DNA from: Sphingobacterium sp.
Lineage (GTDB): Bacteria > Bacteroidota > Bacteroidia > Sphingobacteriales > Sphingobacteriaceae
DNA length: 64,000 nt
Direction: 5' to 3'
NCBI GenBank assembly: GCA_031277685.1
Contig: JAITLV010000085.1
Span: forward strand, 29,818 to 93,817
Below, one piece after another: positions 29,106 to 38,527 of the stretch; position 1 is the first letter of the stretch, and each line of letters begins with the position of its first letter. Below the pieces are notes generated by a model. It was not told the DNA's origin and did not search any database. It saw nothing but the letters and a program-made list of their open reading frames with translations. The translations under genes and the position numbers were made by a program.

Positions 29106-30788
29106 ATGAAACAAATAACCAATAAAATAGCTATACTTTTAGTCGGAGCCGGACTATTGTCCGGATGTAGCAAGTTTTTGGACCAAACGCCAAATGGTGT
29201 CTTAAGTTCTGACCAAGTGAAAGAGCCTGAACGATTGCTGACGGCAACTTATGCGGCTTTAGGCAATGACCATTATGATGTGCCTTTTAGTTTATGGCCA
29301 TATGGTACGGTGCGATCCGATGATGCTTACAAGGGAGGTTCTGGACCACAGGACATACAGACTTTCCATTCTTTGGAAATTTCAAGCGATATAAGAACCA
29401 ATTTTCCAGAGCTAGATAAGTTATGGTTCCAGCTTTATGTAGCGATTTCCCGTGCCAATACCACAATTAAAACCATTCATGAAATCGGGGATTTTGCTGG
29501 CAAAGAGGGAAAGCTTGCTGAAGCACGTTTCTTACGCGGCCACTTTTACTTTATGCTCAAGGTCCTTTTTAAATATGTTCCCTATATTGATGAGAATGTG
29601 GCCGTTGATGGATATGAAACGGTTTCTAATAGGGAATTGAGCAACGATGCTCTATGGCAAAAAATTGTGGATGACTTTCAATACGCTGTGGATCATTTAC
29701 CAGCCGTACAGTCGGAAGTCGGCCGGGCAAACAAAATCGCAGCTGCGGCTTATCTGGCAAAAACCTATCTTTACAAAGCTTACCGTCAGGATAATGCCGA
29801 AAAAAATCTGGTAACCGGCATCAATGTGCAGGATCTTGAAAAGGTATTGCTAAATACGGAAATTGTCCTTTCGTCCAATCATGCCCTGGAAGCAGATTTT
29901 GCGTTTAATTTCCTTCCCGGACAATATGAAAATGGTAAGGAGGCGTTGTTTTCGATCCAATTTTCAAAAGATGACGGCACAAAATTCGGACGTGTGAATT
30001 TTTCCGATGTATTATCCGTACCAATGGGGCTTGGCTGCTGTGACTTTAATAAACCTAGCCAAAATTTGGTAAACGCATTCCGTACCACAGGAAAGGGAAT
30101 ACCATTGGATAACTTTAATACCCTGAATACGTTCACGGCTTCGGAGAAATACGACCCAAGATTGTTCCACACCGTCGCTATCCCGGGGCTGCCTTATAAA
30201 TATAGTGCAAAGCGCACCTATCAGGAAGACTGGAATCGAAATCCTGCTGACTATTCCGTATATGCTTCGTTAAAGGAAAATGTAGATCCGGATTGTGATT
30301 GTTTTGTACCGATGGTACCTTTCTATGCCAATACAAAAAACCGCATCGTGCTTCGTTTTGCGGATGTAATGCTCATACGTGCCGAAGCATTGATCGAACT
30401 GCATAGGTCGCAAGAAGCCTTGCCTTTGATTAATCAAATCCGTACCCGTGCAAAAAATAGCATGACCTTGACTGGTTATGCTAGTGATAAAGCGTTGGTA
30501 GAAACCTATAAAAATGGTGATAATATTAATTGGAACGAGGAAAACGCGCGTAAGGCCTTACGATGGGAGCGCCGTCTGGAAATGGCGATGGAGAATGGTC
30601 GGTTCTTTGACCTTGTGCGTTGGGGGATTGCGGAGCAGGCGATGAATGCTTACTATGACTCAGAAAAATCAAGGCGTTCTTATTATTCGGTTGCACATTT
30701 TACGGCGGACAAAAACGAATATCTGCCGATTCCCGAGTCACAGATCAGATTAAGTAAATATTTGTACAAGCAAAATCCAGGTTACTAA
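29106..30788 (+). CDS. SusD-family fructan-capture lipoprotein
   Basis: A 560-residue lipoprotein with lipobox LLSGCSK. TPR-like helices (EARFLRGHFYFMLKVLFK) and the C-terminal WERRLEMAMENGRFFDLVRWG segment mark the SusD family. It pairs with the SusC 71 bases upstream to bind fructan oligomers at the surface; equivalent in position to BT1762. Confidence 0.94.
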   Translation: MKQITNKIAILLVGAGLLSGCSKFLDQTPNGVLSSDQVKEPERLLTATYAALGNDHYDVPFSLWPYGTVRSDDAYKGGSGPQDIQTFHSLEISSDIRTNFPELDKLWFQLYVAISRANTTIKTIHEIGDFAGKEGKLAEARFLRGHFYFMLKVLFKYVPYIDENVAVDGYETVSNRELSNDALWQKIVDDFQYAVDHLPAVQSEVGRANKIAAAAYLAKTYLYKAYRQDNAEKNLVTGINVQDLEKVLLNTEIVLSSNHALEADFAFNFLPGQYENGKEALFSIQFSKDDGTKFGRVNFSDVLSVPMGLGCCDFNKPSQNLVNAFRTTGKGIPLDNFNTLNTFTASEKYDPRLFHTVAIPGLPYKYSAKRTYQEDWNRNPADYSVYASLKENVDPDCDCFVPMVPFYANTKNRIVLRFADVMLIRAEALIELHRSQEALPLINQIRTRAKNSMTLTGYASDKALVETYKNGDNINWNEENARKALRWERRLEMAMENGRFFDLVRWGIAEQAMNAYYDSEKSRRSYYSVAHFTADKNEYLPIPESQIRLSKYLYKQNPGY

Positions 30789-30887
30789 CATACAGCTAAT
30801 ACGGCCGGATATGGTATGCGCATAATATGCATTAAAAGCATTTTAAGGCGTGATACATGGTTATGAGGATCTAAAAATAAAAATAGT

Positions 30888-32000
30888 ATGAAGACTTTAA
30901 AATATAATATAGGATTTGGTCTTGCCTTCCTCTTTTTTGGGCTAATACTAGCCTGTAAGAAAGATGTTGGAAGTTCACTTGATCTGAATTCGGATGTGGA
31001 TATTCTTTCTTTCAAGGTTGGTAATACAGCCGGAACGGTGGACAAAGAAAAAGGTTCGATCCTCGTGATGGTTCCCGAGGGTATCAATCTCTCTGCTGTG
31101 AAACCTAATATCGAGCTGCCAAATGGAGCAAAAGTGCAGCCTGCGGCAGATGTACCTCAAAACTTTATGTTTTCAGGTACGACACCCATTACCTACAAGG
31201 TGTTCAATGGTAATTTATACAGTACTTATCAGGTGACGGTTAAGGAAATTAAAGCTGAAATTACGGCATTTCGTATAGGAGATAGATCGGGGATTATAGA
31301 TCAGGGCACTAAGGCCATCAAGATCTATTTGCCTATCGGAACGGATTTGAAAAGCTTGACACCTTCCGTGGAGTTTACTTCCGGTGCAAGTATCACACCA
31401 GGACAGGGTGGAGTTATTAATTTTAGTTCACCTGTAAAGTATATGCTCAGCTATATGGGGCAAACTTTCCAATATACTGTGACCGCAATATTGGGTGAAC
31501 AGCCTAAGCAAATAATACAGATCTATAATGGTGAAACTGTTGTCCCGCACTTCGATGGATTGGGGGTGCCAAATGTTGATTCGCCATTCCCGAACCCGAA
31601 AATGAATGGTATCAATAATACACCTTTCTGTGCTTCCTTTATTCGCGATAGGGATAAGGGCGAGGGTTGGCATGGTGGCGCACTCTGGAATGCCAATAAG
31701 GTGAATATCAATCCGGCGGATTACACCCGTTTTTCGATGATGATATTGAAGGATGTTGAGGGGGATGTTCAATTGGAGATCCAATCGGATGGTGAGCAGA
31801 ACAAAGACTGGCTTCGTGCAAGCTATGTGAAGGAACATGTCGGGGAATGGCAGGAACTGATCTTTCAGATTCCAGCGGGTCGGAAGGCGGTGATCAATAA
31901 TATCCTTGTAATGCCACACGAGCATGGTAAAGATCAACCAGTAGTCTTTGAGACGCAACGTATGTATTGGGATGAGTTAAAGGCATTGCCAAAACAATAA
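30888..32000 (+). CDS. putative surface glycan-binding lipoprotein of the fructan locus
   Basis: A 370-residue lipoprotein with lipobox ILACKK. The first part has two similar Ig-like segments of the DUF5018 type (each with the pattern ITxFRIGD/ILSFKVGN ... GT ... V.P..ELPNGA), about 30-120 and 120-205. The C-terminal 150 residues form a beta-rich, Trp-containing region (GEGWHGGALWNANKV) that could bind sugar. It occupies the place of BT1761, the levan-binding surface protein, though I cannot show sequence identity to it. It probably holds polymer at the surface near the GH32 lipoprotein. Confidence 0.7.
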   Translation: MKTLKYNIGFGLAFLFFGLILACKKDVGSSLDLNSDVDILSFKVGNTAGTVDKEKGSILVMVPEGINLSAVKPNIELPNGAKVQPAADVPQNFMFSGTTPITYKVFNGNLYSTYQVTVKEIKAEITAFRIGDRSGIIDQGTKAIKIYLPIGTDLKSLTPSVEFTSGASITPGQGGVINFSSPVKYMLSYMGQTFQYTVTAILGEQPKQIIQIYNGETVVPHFDGLGVPNVDSPFPNPKMNGINNTPFCASFIRDRDKGEGWHGGALWNANKVNINPADYTRFSMMILKDVEGDVQLEIQSDGEQNKDWLRASYVKEHVGEWQELIFQIPAGRKAVINNILVMPHEHGKDQPVVFETQRMYWDELKALPKQ

Positions 32001-32076
32001 TCCAAAACCTGTACAGTGCAACCATGCGTTGTATAGGTGTTTATGAATGTAATTGGAATTTTTTAATATATCGTGT

Positions 32077-33684
32077 ATGAAAACCAAGAAATATTTGCTT
32101 CTGGCCTCATTTTTTATGAATGCACTGACAGGTTGCAAGAGCGAGGATAAACCCGTTATTCCGGAAATGCCCGATGAAAAAGGAAAAGTGGATGTATCAA
32201 CGAACTGTCTGCCGGGACAGGAGACGGGGCTGTATCAAACATACTACAGGCCCCAGCAGGGTTTCGTAGGGGATCCAATGCCTTATTATAACACTAATGA
32301 CAAAAAATTTTATTTGTTCTATCTCTATGAAAATGCAAATCGGCACCCGATTTATCTAACCCGGACGAGTGATTATGGACTGTTTGAAGGCTTTACGGAG
32401 GTATTGCCGACAGGTGCTATCGGAAGTCAGGATGAATGGATTGGCACGGGTAGTTTTCTAAAAAAAGGCAGTACACATTATTGTTTTTATACGGGACATA
32501 ACAGCAATCTGAATCCTGTGGAGAAGGTTATGCTTGCAACCTCCAACGATCTGTTGAATTGGACAAAACAACCCGCAGCAACGGTTCAGGCTCCAGAAGG
32601 GTACGACAGGAATAATTTTCGTGATCCACATGTATACTGGGATGAGGTACGGAATACCTATGTGATGCTGGTGACGACACGGAAGGATGGCAAGGGTACG
32701 TTGGCGCGATATACGTCTTCTGACTTGACAAGTTGGGCCATGATAGATCCTTTAGTTGCTACGACAGGAAATACTTTGGGAAAAAATGAGATTGAAACAG
32801 ATGCTGAGCTGCTTGAATGTCCGGATATATTTAAAATGGGAAACAAGTGGTACCTGACATTTTCGAGAATCAACCGTGACGAGCATCGTAAGACTTTTTA
32901 CCGTGTGGCGGATTCACCGGAAGGTCCTTGGAAAATAAGCCGTGACGCCAGTGGACATCACGAGACTTTTGATGGCCTCTATTTATATGCGGGTAAAACA
33001 ATAAGCGATGGAACATCGCGTTACATCTCCGGCTGGAGTTCCTCCGGACAGACCGTCAACAACAATAAAGAATTACCCTGGGCTGGAAATTTAATTACAC
33101 ATAAATTGGTTAGACAGGCTAACGGAAGGTTATACCCCGTTATTCCTGAGGCGGTGGATCGGAAATTCAATAAAGAAGTGGAATTTGCGATGATCAAATC
33201 ACAGGGGGATGTTTCGGGTGATAAGGGAAGTTATCGTATTGCCGCGCAATCGTCGACCAGAAGTTATGCCTTATTCAATAGAAATACGGACGCTATTAAA
33301 TTATCAATGACTATTGACGCTACGCAATCCGATCAATTTGGATTTTCCTTTGGTGCCTGCGAAAGTCCTGATGAAGCATACAGTGTTTTGTTTGACCTCA
33401 CTGCTGCTAACCGTTGGAATATGCCTTCACTTTTTATGTACAAAGAGGCGAGGAACGACAGCAGTACAGGGCGGTCGGAACTTAATTTTACGCCGCTTAT
33501 CGTACCTTCAAGTAAGGTTTTTAAACTGAAAATCATTATTGAAAAATCCATATGCGTGGTATATGTAAATGATCAGGTTGCATTTACGAACCGGATTCTC
33601 AAAATGGATCAGAATCCGTGGACTTTGTTTGCCGATAAAGGAAGCGTGAAGATCAGTGGGATGAAAATTGAACAATCGCAATAA
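32077..33684 (+). CDS. GH32-family lipoprotein, probable surface fructanase
   Basis: A 535-residue lipoprotein from ATG 32077 (lipobox ALTGCKSE); an in-frame TTG at 32053 is unlikely. The five-bladed propeller carries the GH32 triad in variant form: nucleophile in GDPMPYY (Asp66) where classic enzymes have WMNDPNG, FRDPH (Asp183), and ECPD (Glu247) as acid/base. A beta-sandwich C-terminal domain follows (about 365-535). As a lipoprotein beside SusC/SusD it probably cuts polymer outside the cell, like the endo-levanase BT1760. Endo action is inferred from location only. Confidence 0.85.
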   Translation: MKTKKYLLLASFFMNALTGCKSEDKPVIPEMPDEKGKVDVSTNCLPGQETGLYQTYYRPQQGFVGDPMPYYNTNDKKFYLFYLYENANRHPIYLTRTSDYGLFEGFTEVLPTGAIGSQDEWIGTGSFLKKGSTHYCFYTGHNSNLNPVEKVMLATSNDLLNWTKQPAATVQAPEGYDRNNFRDPHVYWDEVRNTYVMLVTTRKDGKGTLARYTSSDLTSWAMIDPLVATTGNTLGKNEIETDAELLECPDIFKMGNKWYLTFSRINRDEHRKTFYRVADSPEGPWKISRDASGHHETFDGLYLYAGKTISDGTSRYISGWSSSGQTVNNNKELPWAGNLITHKLVRQANGRLYPVIPEAVDRKFNKEVEFAMIKSQGDVSGDKGSYRIAAQSSTRSYALFNRNTDAIKLSMTIDATQSDQFGFSFGACESPDEAYSVLFDLTAANRWNMPSLFMYKEARNDSSTGRSELNFTPLIVPSSKVFKLKIIIEKSICVVYVNDQVAFTNRILKMDQNPWTLFADKGSVKISGMKIEQSQ

Positions 33685-33715
33685 AGAAGTATAATACAAA
33701 TTTAAATCTATGACT

Positions 33716-35227
33716 ATGGTAAAAAAGTTAGCACTCGTTTTATTGGCGTTTCCCTTTTTGAGCTACGGACAAAAGGGAACTACAGTTGCAAAGAAGCAAA
33801 GCAATAATTTAGAAAATTATCGTCCCGCATATCATTTTTCCCCAAAAAAAGGCTGGATGAATGACCCGAATGGATTGGTGTATCTCGATGGTGAATATCA
33901 TCTGTTTTTTCAGCATAATCCACATAAACCTGTTTGGGGACCGATGCACTGGGGACATGCGATCAGTACTGACTTGATCCACTGGAAAGAACAGCCAATC
34001 GCCCTTTTTCCGGATAGTTTGGGAACCATTTTTTCGGGAAGTGCCGTCATTGACAAGGATAATACCGCAGGTTTTGGAAAAGATGCTTTGGTCGCGATAT
34101 ATACCAACCACAGCCATGAAATCGAGGATAAAAAAACTGGATTACATCAGACGCAGAGTATTGCTTACAGTTTGGACAAAGGCCAGACATGGACGAAATA
34201 CAAAGGGAATCCCGTTATTGCCAATCCGGGAATTTGGGATTTTAGGGATCCGAAAGTATTATGGCATAAAGAAACCGGTCAATGGATAATGGCTCTGGCA
34301 ACTAAGCAGAGTATTACTTTTTACGGTTCTAAGGATTTGAAAGCTTGGTCCAAGCTCAGTGAATTCGGTGCGGGAATTGGCGCGCATGGTGGTGTCTGGG
34401 AATGCCCGGATTTAATCCGTTTCAATACGTCGGAAGGAGAAAGATGGGTGTTATTGGTCAGTATTAATCCCGGTGGACCAAATACGGGCTCGGCAACACA
34501 GTATTTTGTTGGTGCATTTGATGGACATATGTTTACTACAGACCAGAAAGATACCCGTTGGATGGACTATGGCCCTGATAACTATGCCGGCGTGACTTTT
34601 TCCAATACCGGAGATCGCAACCTTTTGATTGGCTGGATGAGCAATTGGGAATATGCAAATCAGGTTCCGACACCCACTTGGCGCAGCGGAAATACAATTG
34701 TTCGGGAACTTGGTTTGGCCAAAGATGGGGCCGGCTGGATCCTGACATCAAAGCCGGTATCGGAATTGAGTAGGGGTAGTAAGTCTGTGTTAAAACCCAA
34801 GCAAATTAAAGTAAACAAGACCGTTGATCTTAGTGAATTCATTGCCAAATTAGGGAATACATTTGATGGATCCTTTGCGCTGGACAAACTCGTTGAATTT
34901 AAAGTTGAATTATCTAATGATGACGGGGATCATCTGGTGTTTGGCTTTGATAAAAAGAAAAACGAATATTATATCGATCGTTCAAAGGCTGGGGAAACCA
35001 ATTTCAGTGATAAGTTTGTCCTTCGTCCTGTCGCGCCCCGTATTGCAATGGCGACGGGATCCGATGTGCGTTTTTTGCTTGACCGAAATTCAATTGAACT
35101 ATTTGCCGATAAGGGAAAAGTAAATATGAGTGCGTTGTTTTTTGCCAAAAAGCCATTTACAAATCTTGTTGTGCAGTCAAATGAACGGGTCACGCTAAAA
35201 GATTTTAATGTAAAGCGGGTCAATTAA
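33716..35227 (+). CDS. GH32 fructanase/levanase-type enzyme (periplasmic)
   Basis: A 503-residue enzyme from ATG 33716; ATG 33710 is also in frame. After a non-lipid signal peptide (about 1-18, ending SYGQ) it has the full GH32 motif set: GWMNDPNG (nucleophile Asp50), FSGSAV, FRDPKV (Asp178) and WECPDL (Glu229), then a C-terminal beta sandwich (about 355-503) ending with the SIELFADKG pattern. Enzymes with this set are mostly exo-acting on levan, inulin or sucrose. It should release fructose from imported oligomers for the symporter and fructokinase upstream. Confidence 0.92.
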   Translation: MVKKLALVLLAFPFLSYGQKGTTVAKKQSNNLENYRPAYHFSPKKGWMNDPNGLVYLDGEYHLFFQHNPHKPVWGPMHWGHAISTDLIHWKEQPIALFPDSLGTIFSGSAVIDKDNTAGFGKDALVAIYTNHSHEIEDKKTGLHQTQSIAYSLDKGQTWTKYKGNPVIANPGIWDFRDPKVLWHKETGQWIMALATKQSITFYGSKDLKAWSKLSEFGAGIGAHGGVWECPDLIRFNTSEGERWVLLVSINPGGPNTGSATQYFVGAFDGHMFTTDQKDTRWMDYGPDNYAGVTFSNTGDRNLLIGWMSNWEYANQVPTPTWRSGNTIVRELGLAKDGAGWILTSKPVSELSRGSKSVLKPKQIKVNKTVDLSEFIAKLGNTFDGSFALDKLVEFKVELSNDDGDHLVFGFDKKKNEYYIDRSKAGETNFSDKFVLRPVAPRIAMATGSDVRFLLDRNSIELFADKGKVNMSALFFAKKPFTNLVVQSNERVTLKDFNVKRVN

Positions 35228-35324
35228 AAGAGACTTCGATTCGTAAGACGAATTGTAAAAAATTGACCTGATGCGGGGTCGAACGTTATTGCCGGGTGGG
35301 GCATCGTTTGACCTTTGCGTTAGG

Positions 35325-35450
35325 TTATTGTTGTTTGTGTCTAATATTTTCTGATAATTCCGTTGGTGTGAGATTCCCAAGACCTTCATGGGGTCTGTTG
35401 TTATTATATTCATCGATCCATGCCTGAGTATGTTCTCCCATAGAGATGGT
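35325..35450 (-). mobile_element. IS3-family transposase C-terminal remnant
   Basis: On the minus strand about 40 codons read HTQAWIDEYNNNRPHEGLGN followed by LTPTELSENIRHKQQ and a stop. This is the end of an IS3-type DDE integrase (orfB), where the Glu of the DDE triad lies shortly before, and the NNRPHEGLG segment is the hallmark. Nothing of the rest of the transposase is present upstream, so it is a fragment. It ends 98 bases after the fructan locus and marks the border to accessory DNA. Confidence 0.8.
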
Positions 35451-35497
35451 CAATTTGCAACGGAATTTAATGGTCTGGAGATGAGAAATCTCCAGCT
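35443..35497. repeat. palindromic repeat family B, copy 1
   Basis: A block of about 50 bases shared with 38371-38424 and, more weakly, 59498-59546. It ends in a perfect hairpin, CTGGAGAT (35475-35482), five-base loop, ATCTCCAG (35488-35495). It directly abuts the IS3 remnant. Confidence 0.65.
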
Positions 35498-35599
35498 GTA
35501 ATCAAACAAAGTGCAGTAAGTGTAGATTGTATTAACTTTGACAGTTTCGCTGTAGGTTAAATAGTAAATAGCCCAAATCCTCCGAGTGATGCGTATTAC

Positions 35600-36262
35600 C
35601 TAATCATTTTTATAAAATATAGCCAAATCAAAACCCATTTCTTTTGATAAATCATAATAACTTTTTTCTGAATCAATTTGAAGGTTCTTGTATACCTTAT
35701 TTCTTTGTTCAGGAAAGTTTCTAAAATTTATTTCTTTAAAACTGTCACTATAATGCTCACCGGCAATTAAATCTTTGTGATCTTGCAGGTAAACACATTC
35801 ATTCGCTAATACCTCAGCGTATTCAGCACTCCAGCTTACATCAAATTCATCAGCGTCTTTATATGATGTGTCCAGGTTTAGTTCACCTCTTAACAACTTT
35901 ACCTTACCATCTGATTCACCTATTATTTCAGGAAATTCAATGCTCTTATAATCAACATCAATATGCCCTGCTTTGCCCCAATTTAACCGGTTAGTTTTTG
36001 AATCTATCCGATAAATAAAAACACCGTCTATCAATGATTCGAGATGTTGAGGCAGTTGATGTGTATCATAAATTCCTTTAAACATTTTTACCAAATGACA
36101 ATCTTCGTATACATCAAAGTATGATTCCTCATCTTGCTCGACAGATTTTGAAAAATACTGTTTTTCTACATCAAACAAAATTTGTCCAAAAATAAATTTT
36201 TTAAATTCTTCTAATTGAAGGTAGAATATATCTCCGTGATTTAGTTTTTCTTTTTTTTGCAT
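35600..36262 (-). CDS. Imm26-like hypothetical protein
   Basis: A 220-residue cytosolic protein with no signal or membrane segment. The N-terminus (HGDIFYLQLEEFKKFIFGQI) resembles the GD.f.ipl...y.fGqvl start of immunity protein 26, and the rest is acidic and rich in aromatic residues. I am not certain of the family. It stands alone between an IS remnant and repeats, a setting typical of orphan immunity genes against contact-dependent or secreted toxins. No toxin gene is seen nearby. Confidence 0.6.
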   Translation of the reverse strand: MQKKEKLNHGDIFYLQLEEFKKFIFGQILFDVEKQYFSKSVEQDEESYFDVYEDCHLVKMFKGIYDTHQLPQHLESLIDGVFIYRIDSKTNRLNWGKAGHIDVDYKSIEFPEIIGESDGKVKLLRGELNLDTSYKDADEFDVSWSAEYAEVLANECVYLQDHKDLIAGEHYSDSFKEINFRNFPEQRNKVYKNLQIDSEKSYYDLSKEMGFDLAIFYKND

Positions 36263-36917
36263 TATATTTTATGAGCACTTAATCAATTTACTAAAATAAT
36301 TAAATTCCCTTCTTGATGCCGCATTTTTTTATTCCGTATTTCAGCACCCTCGTTTAGGATCCAACCCCTTTTCTATAAGATGCTAAGATAATTTTGTCCT
36401 TCTTTTTGAAGACTTTTACTGACGTACACGATTTCCTTCGTCTGTTTATCTACAATCTCGTAGTTTAGATCCTTTTTTGCTAGATCAAGTCTTCTATCAG
36501 TTTTTCATTTTTTTGGTGCAATTATTTTGAATAGTATGTCCCTAAAAAATGAGCAATACCTATCAGTAGCTGTAAGGATACAGCAATTTTACACAACAAT
36601 TTTTCTATCATATTTTCTGTCCAGATCTGCCGATTTTCTTGCGTCAGAGATTAATCCGGAAATTTTAGATGTTTTTCACGATAGCGCTTAATGTTTGAAT
36701 GCGCACGGATCTGAAAAGAAACCCTGCGGATTGTAAATGTAATGATACTATCATTTTAATTTTGTATACACTTGAAAAAAAAATCATTATAGAAATGATG
36801 AGAAAAACTTTTCGATGGAATATTGGGAACCGAAATTAAGGATACTTGAAATCAGGTAAAAGAAAGCATTAAAATGGAACTAGTATTGAAAGAAAGTGAT
36901 CTATAATAGAAGCAAAT
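36263..36917. other. gene-poor AT-rich stretch
   Basis: About 655 bases with no convincing gene. On the minus strand around 36380-36510 about 42 codons read like protein (YEIVDKQTKEIVYVSKSL then a stop), but have an in-frame stop and no start upstream; they may be the tail of a lost gene. The last 150 bases should hold the promoter of the next gene. Confidence 0.4.
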
Positions 36918-37760
36918 ATGAGTATAAAATTATTGACGTTGTTAACTTTAATAGCAAATCTTACTTTCGCCCAAGTGTCCAGCACATTGAATGTTAGACT
37001 AGGGAATTTGGATAAATTATTCCTCCAGAAGGTCAGCATCATTGACACGCAGACCAAAAAAAGCGTTGTACTTAAAGATGGAACTTACGCTTTTAAACAT
37101 GGCAATCAAAATGCCGATATTTTTATAAAAAATGGCCTTATTAACGGAAACGTCTCTATACTCAAGGGCGAGGAGAAAAGTGAATACAAAATTGAAAATT
37201 CACAGGCAAAAACGTTTACAGTATATACAGGAGGCTTTTTATCTCTCGAAGGACATCGGGATGCAGAGAAAGCCTATTATAAAGAATATTATCTTGATCC
37301 GGAACAAAGGCTCAAAAGTGAGGGTTGGATGTCTTTAAATAAAAACAAGCATTATGGCATAGGTATTTCAAAGAGATACTATGAAGACGGCACCATAGCC
37401 CATATAGCTGATCGGGTAACAGAAACCTTCACAGATTTCTATCCCAATGGAAATAAAAAAAAGAAACAAGGTCACAATATTTATGAGACCTTTAAAGAGG
37501 ACGGGAGCGTCTATAATAGGCAATACACTAAAAATAATATTCGGTATGATGACTATTATTATGAAGGAAAATTATCAACACGTTCTTATAGAGAAGGAGC
37601 TAGTGAAATAGAGGAATATTATCAAAATGGTGTTTTACATAAAAAGGAGTCAACACAAGCTAACGGACAAGTACGTGTATTCACCTATGACAAAGCAGGG
37701 AAACTTATTAGCGATCAAAAATCACGGAGCCAATACCCCGGAAGGATAAATACAAATTAA
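36918..37760 (+). CDS. exported MORN-like/YwqK-type repeat protein
   Basis: A 280-residue protein with a signal peptide (about 1-19, ending TFAQ). The second half shows tandem short repeats of the type YEDGTIAHIA, YPNGNKKKKQG, FKEDGSVYNRQY, YEGKLSTRSY and YQNGVLHKKES, the [YF].[DN]G pattern seen in MORN-like and YwqK-family antitoxin-type proteins. It is secreted or periplasmic by its signal. Function unknown; such proteins are common and variable in Bacteroidota. Confidence 0.65.
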   Translation: MSIKLLTLLTLIANLTFAQVSSTLNVRLGNLDKLFLQKVSIIDTQTKKSVVLKDGTYAFKHGNQNADIFIKNGLINGNVSILKGEEKSEYKIENSQAKTFTVYTGGFLSLEGHRDAEKAYYKEYYLDPEQRLKSEGWMSLNKNKHYGIGISKRYYEDGTIAHIADRVTETFTDFYPNGNKKKKQGHNIYETFKEDGSVYNRQYTKNNIRYDDYYYEGKLSTRSYREGASEIEEYYQNGVLHKKESTQANGQVRVFTYDKAGKLISDQKSRSQYPGRINTN

Positions 37761-37915
37761 CTATTCAATTAAAGTTCATTCATTTTGCGTTACTGCTATT
37801 TACCATAGGTCCAACAAATGGTTACCAAGGGTATCTATAAATGGAAGAAATCGGACAACAAACGGTTGAGATATGCAAAAACAACAATCGTAAAAATTGA
37901 AAGGACATTAAACAG

Positions 37916-38260
37916 ATGAGAAGATTAGCCATACAGTTTTTAGTTATATTATTTTTTGCTTCGTGCAGTACCATGAACGAATTTTATCAAGGATTTGTGA
38001 TAGACGAAAATAATAATCCGATTGTAGAAGTTCTCGTTTCCGAATACCAGCGTGAAGAGAATCAAGCCAGAACTGATAAAATTGGTTATTTCAAGCTATC
38101 AAAAAAATCCTGTTGCATAAGCGATTTGGTTTTTGCGAAAGCAGGATTTAGAACAGACACAATTCGCACAGTTTGGCATCAAGCAGGAGAAACCACAAAA
38201 TATAATTTCATTATGAAAAAAGATACTACGAGGGTAAAACTGGAGATCCGGAGGCTCTGA
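37916..38260 (+). CDS. small lipoprotein with carboxypeptidase-regulatory-like fold
   Basis: A 114-residue lipoprotein, lipobox FASCS at about 15-19. The mature part has the beta-sandwich pattern GFVIDENNNPIVEVLVS, TDKIGYFKLS, FAKAGFRTDTI typical of CarboxypepD_reg-like domains. The final codons (LEIRRL and stop) lie inside the palindromic repeat at 38241, so the repeat supplies the C-terminus. Function unknown. Confidence 0.6.
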   Translation: MRRLAIQFLVILFFASCSTMNEFYQGFVIDENNNPIVEVLVSEYQREENQARTDKIGYFKLSKKSCCISDLVFAKAGFRTDTIRTVWHQAGETTKYNFIMKKDTTRVKLEIRRL

Positions 38261-38287
38261 TCATATGATTTCGGAATTCATTGATCA
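38241..38287. repeat. intergenic palindromic repeat, copy 2
   Basis: Nearly the same 47 bases as 20141-20188. Here the outer arms have decayed: only CTGATCA/TGATCAG still pairs. It overlaps the 3' end and stop of the small lipoprotein gene. Confidence 0.75.
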
Positions 38288-38370
38288 GTTGATTCGAACA
38301 AATTTGATCATTAAAAAAATGGCTCTATTGATTTTAGATGTATAATTTTATACTACTGCTAGCATTAATA

Positions 38371-38424
38371 TAGATGGCCAACTTACGACGGAATTTAATA
38401 GTCTGGAGATCCGAAATCTCCACA
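38371..38424. repeat. palindromic repeat family B, copy 2
   Basis: Matches 35443-35497 over about 45 bases, including the shared core ACGGAATTTAAT. The terminal hairpin TGGAGAT (38404-38410), loop of five, ATCTCCA (38416-38422) is again perfect although loop bases differ, which suggests the fold is kept. Confidence 0.65.
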
Positions 38425-38527
38425 TAGATCTACGATTGAAGCTATCGGATTGTTTTTTGAAAAGTGTAGAAAAGTTTGTAAGATTGCCAATAAATAATAA
38501 CCAATCCACGTAAATTGAATCTGCCTT

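Noticed and set aside
36380..36510. Protein-like minus-strand reading of about 42 codons
   Set aside because: No start codon, an in-frame stop upstream and no recognised family; noted only as a possible remnant.
37818..37919. A 33-codon frame whose stop overlaps the ATG of the small lipoprotein at 37916
   Set aside because: Too short, no family, and another frame in the same stretch looks equally protein-like.
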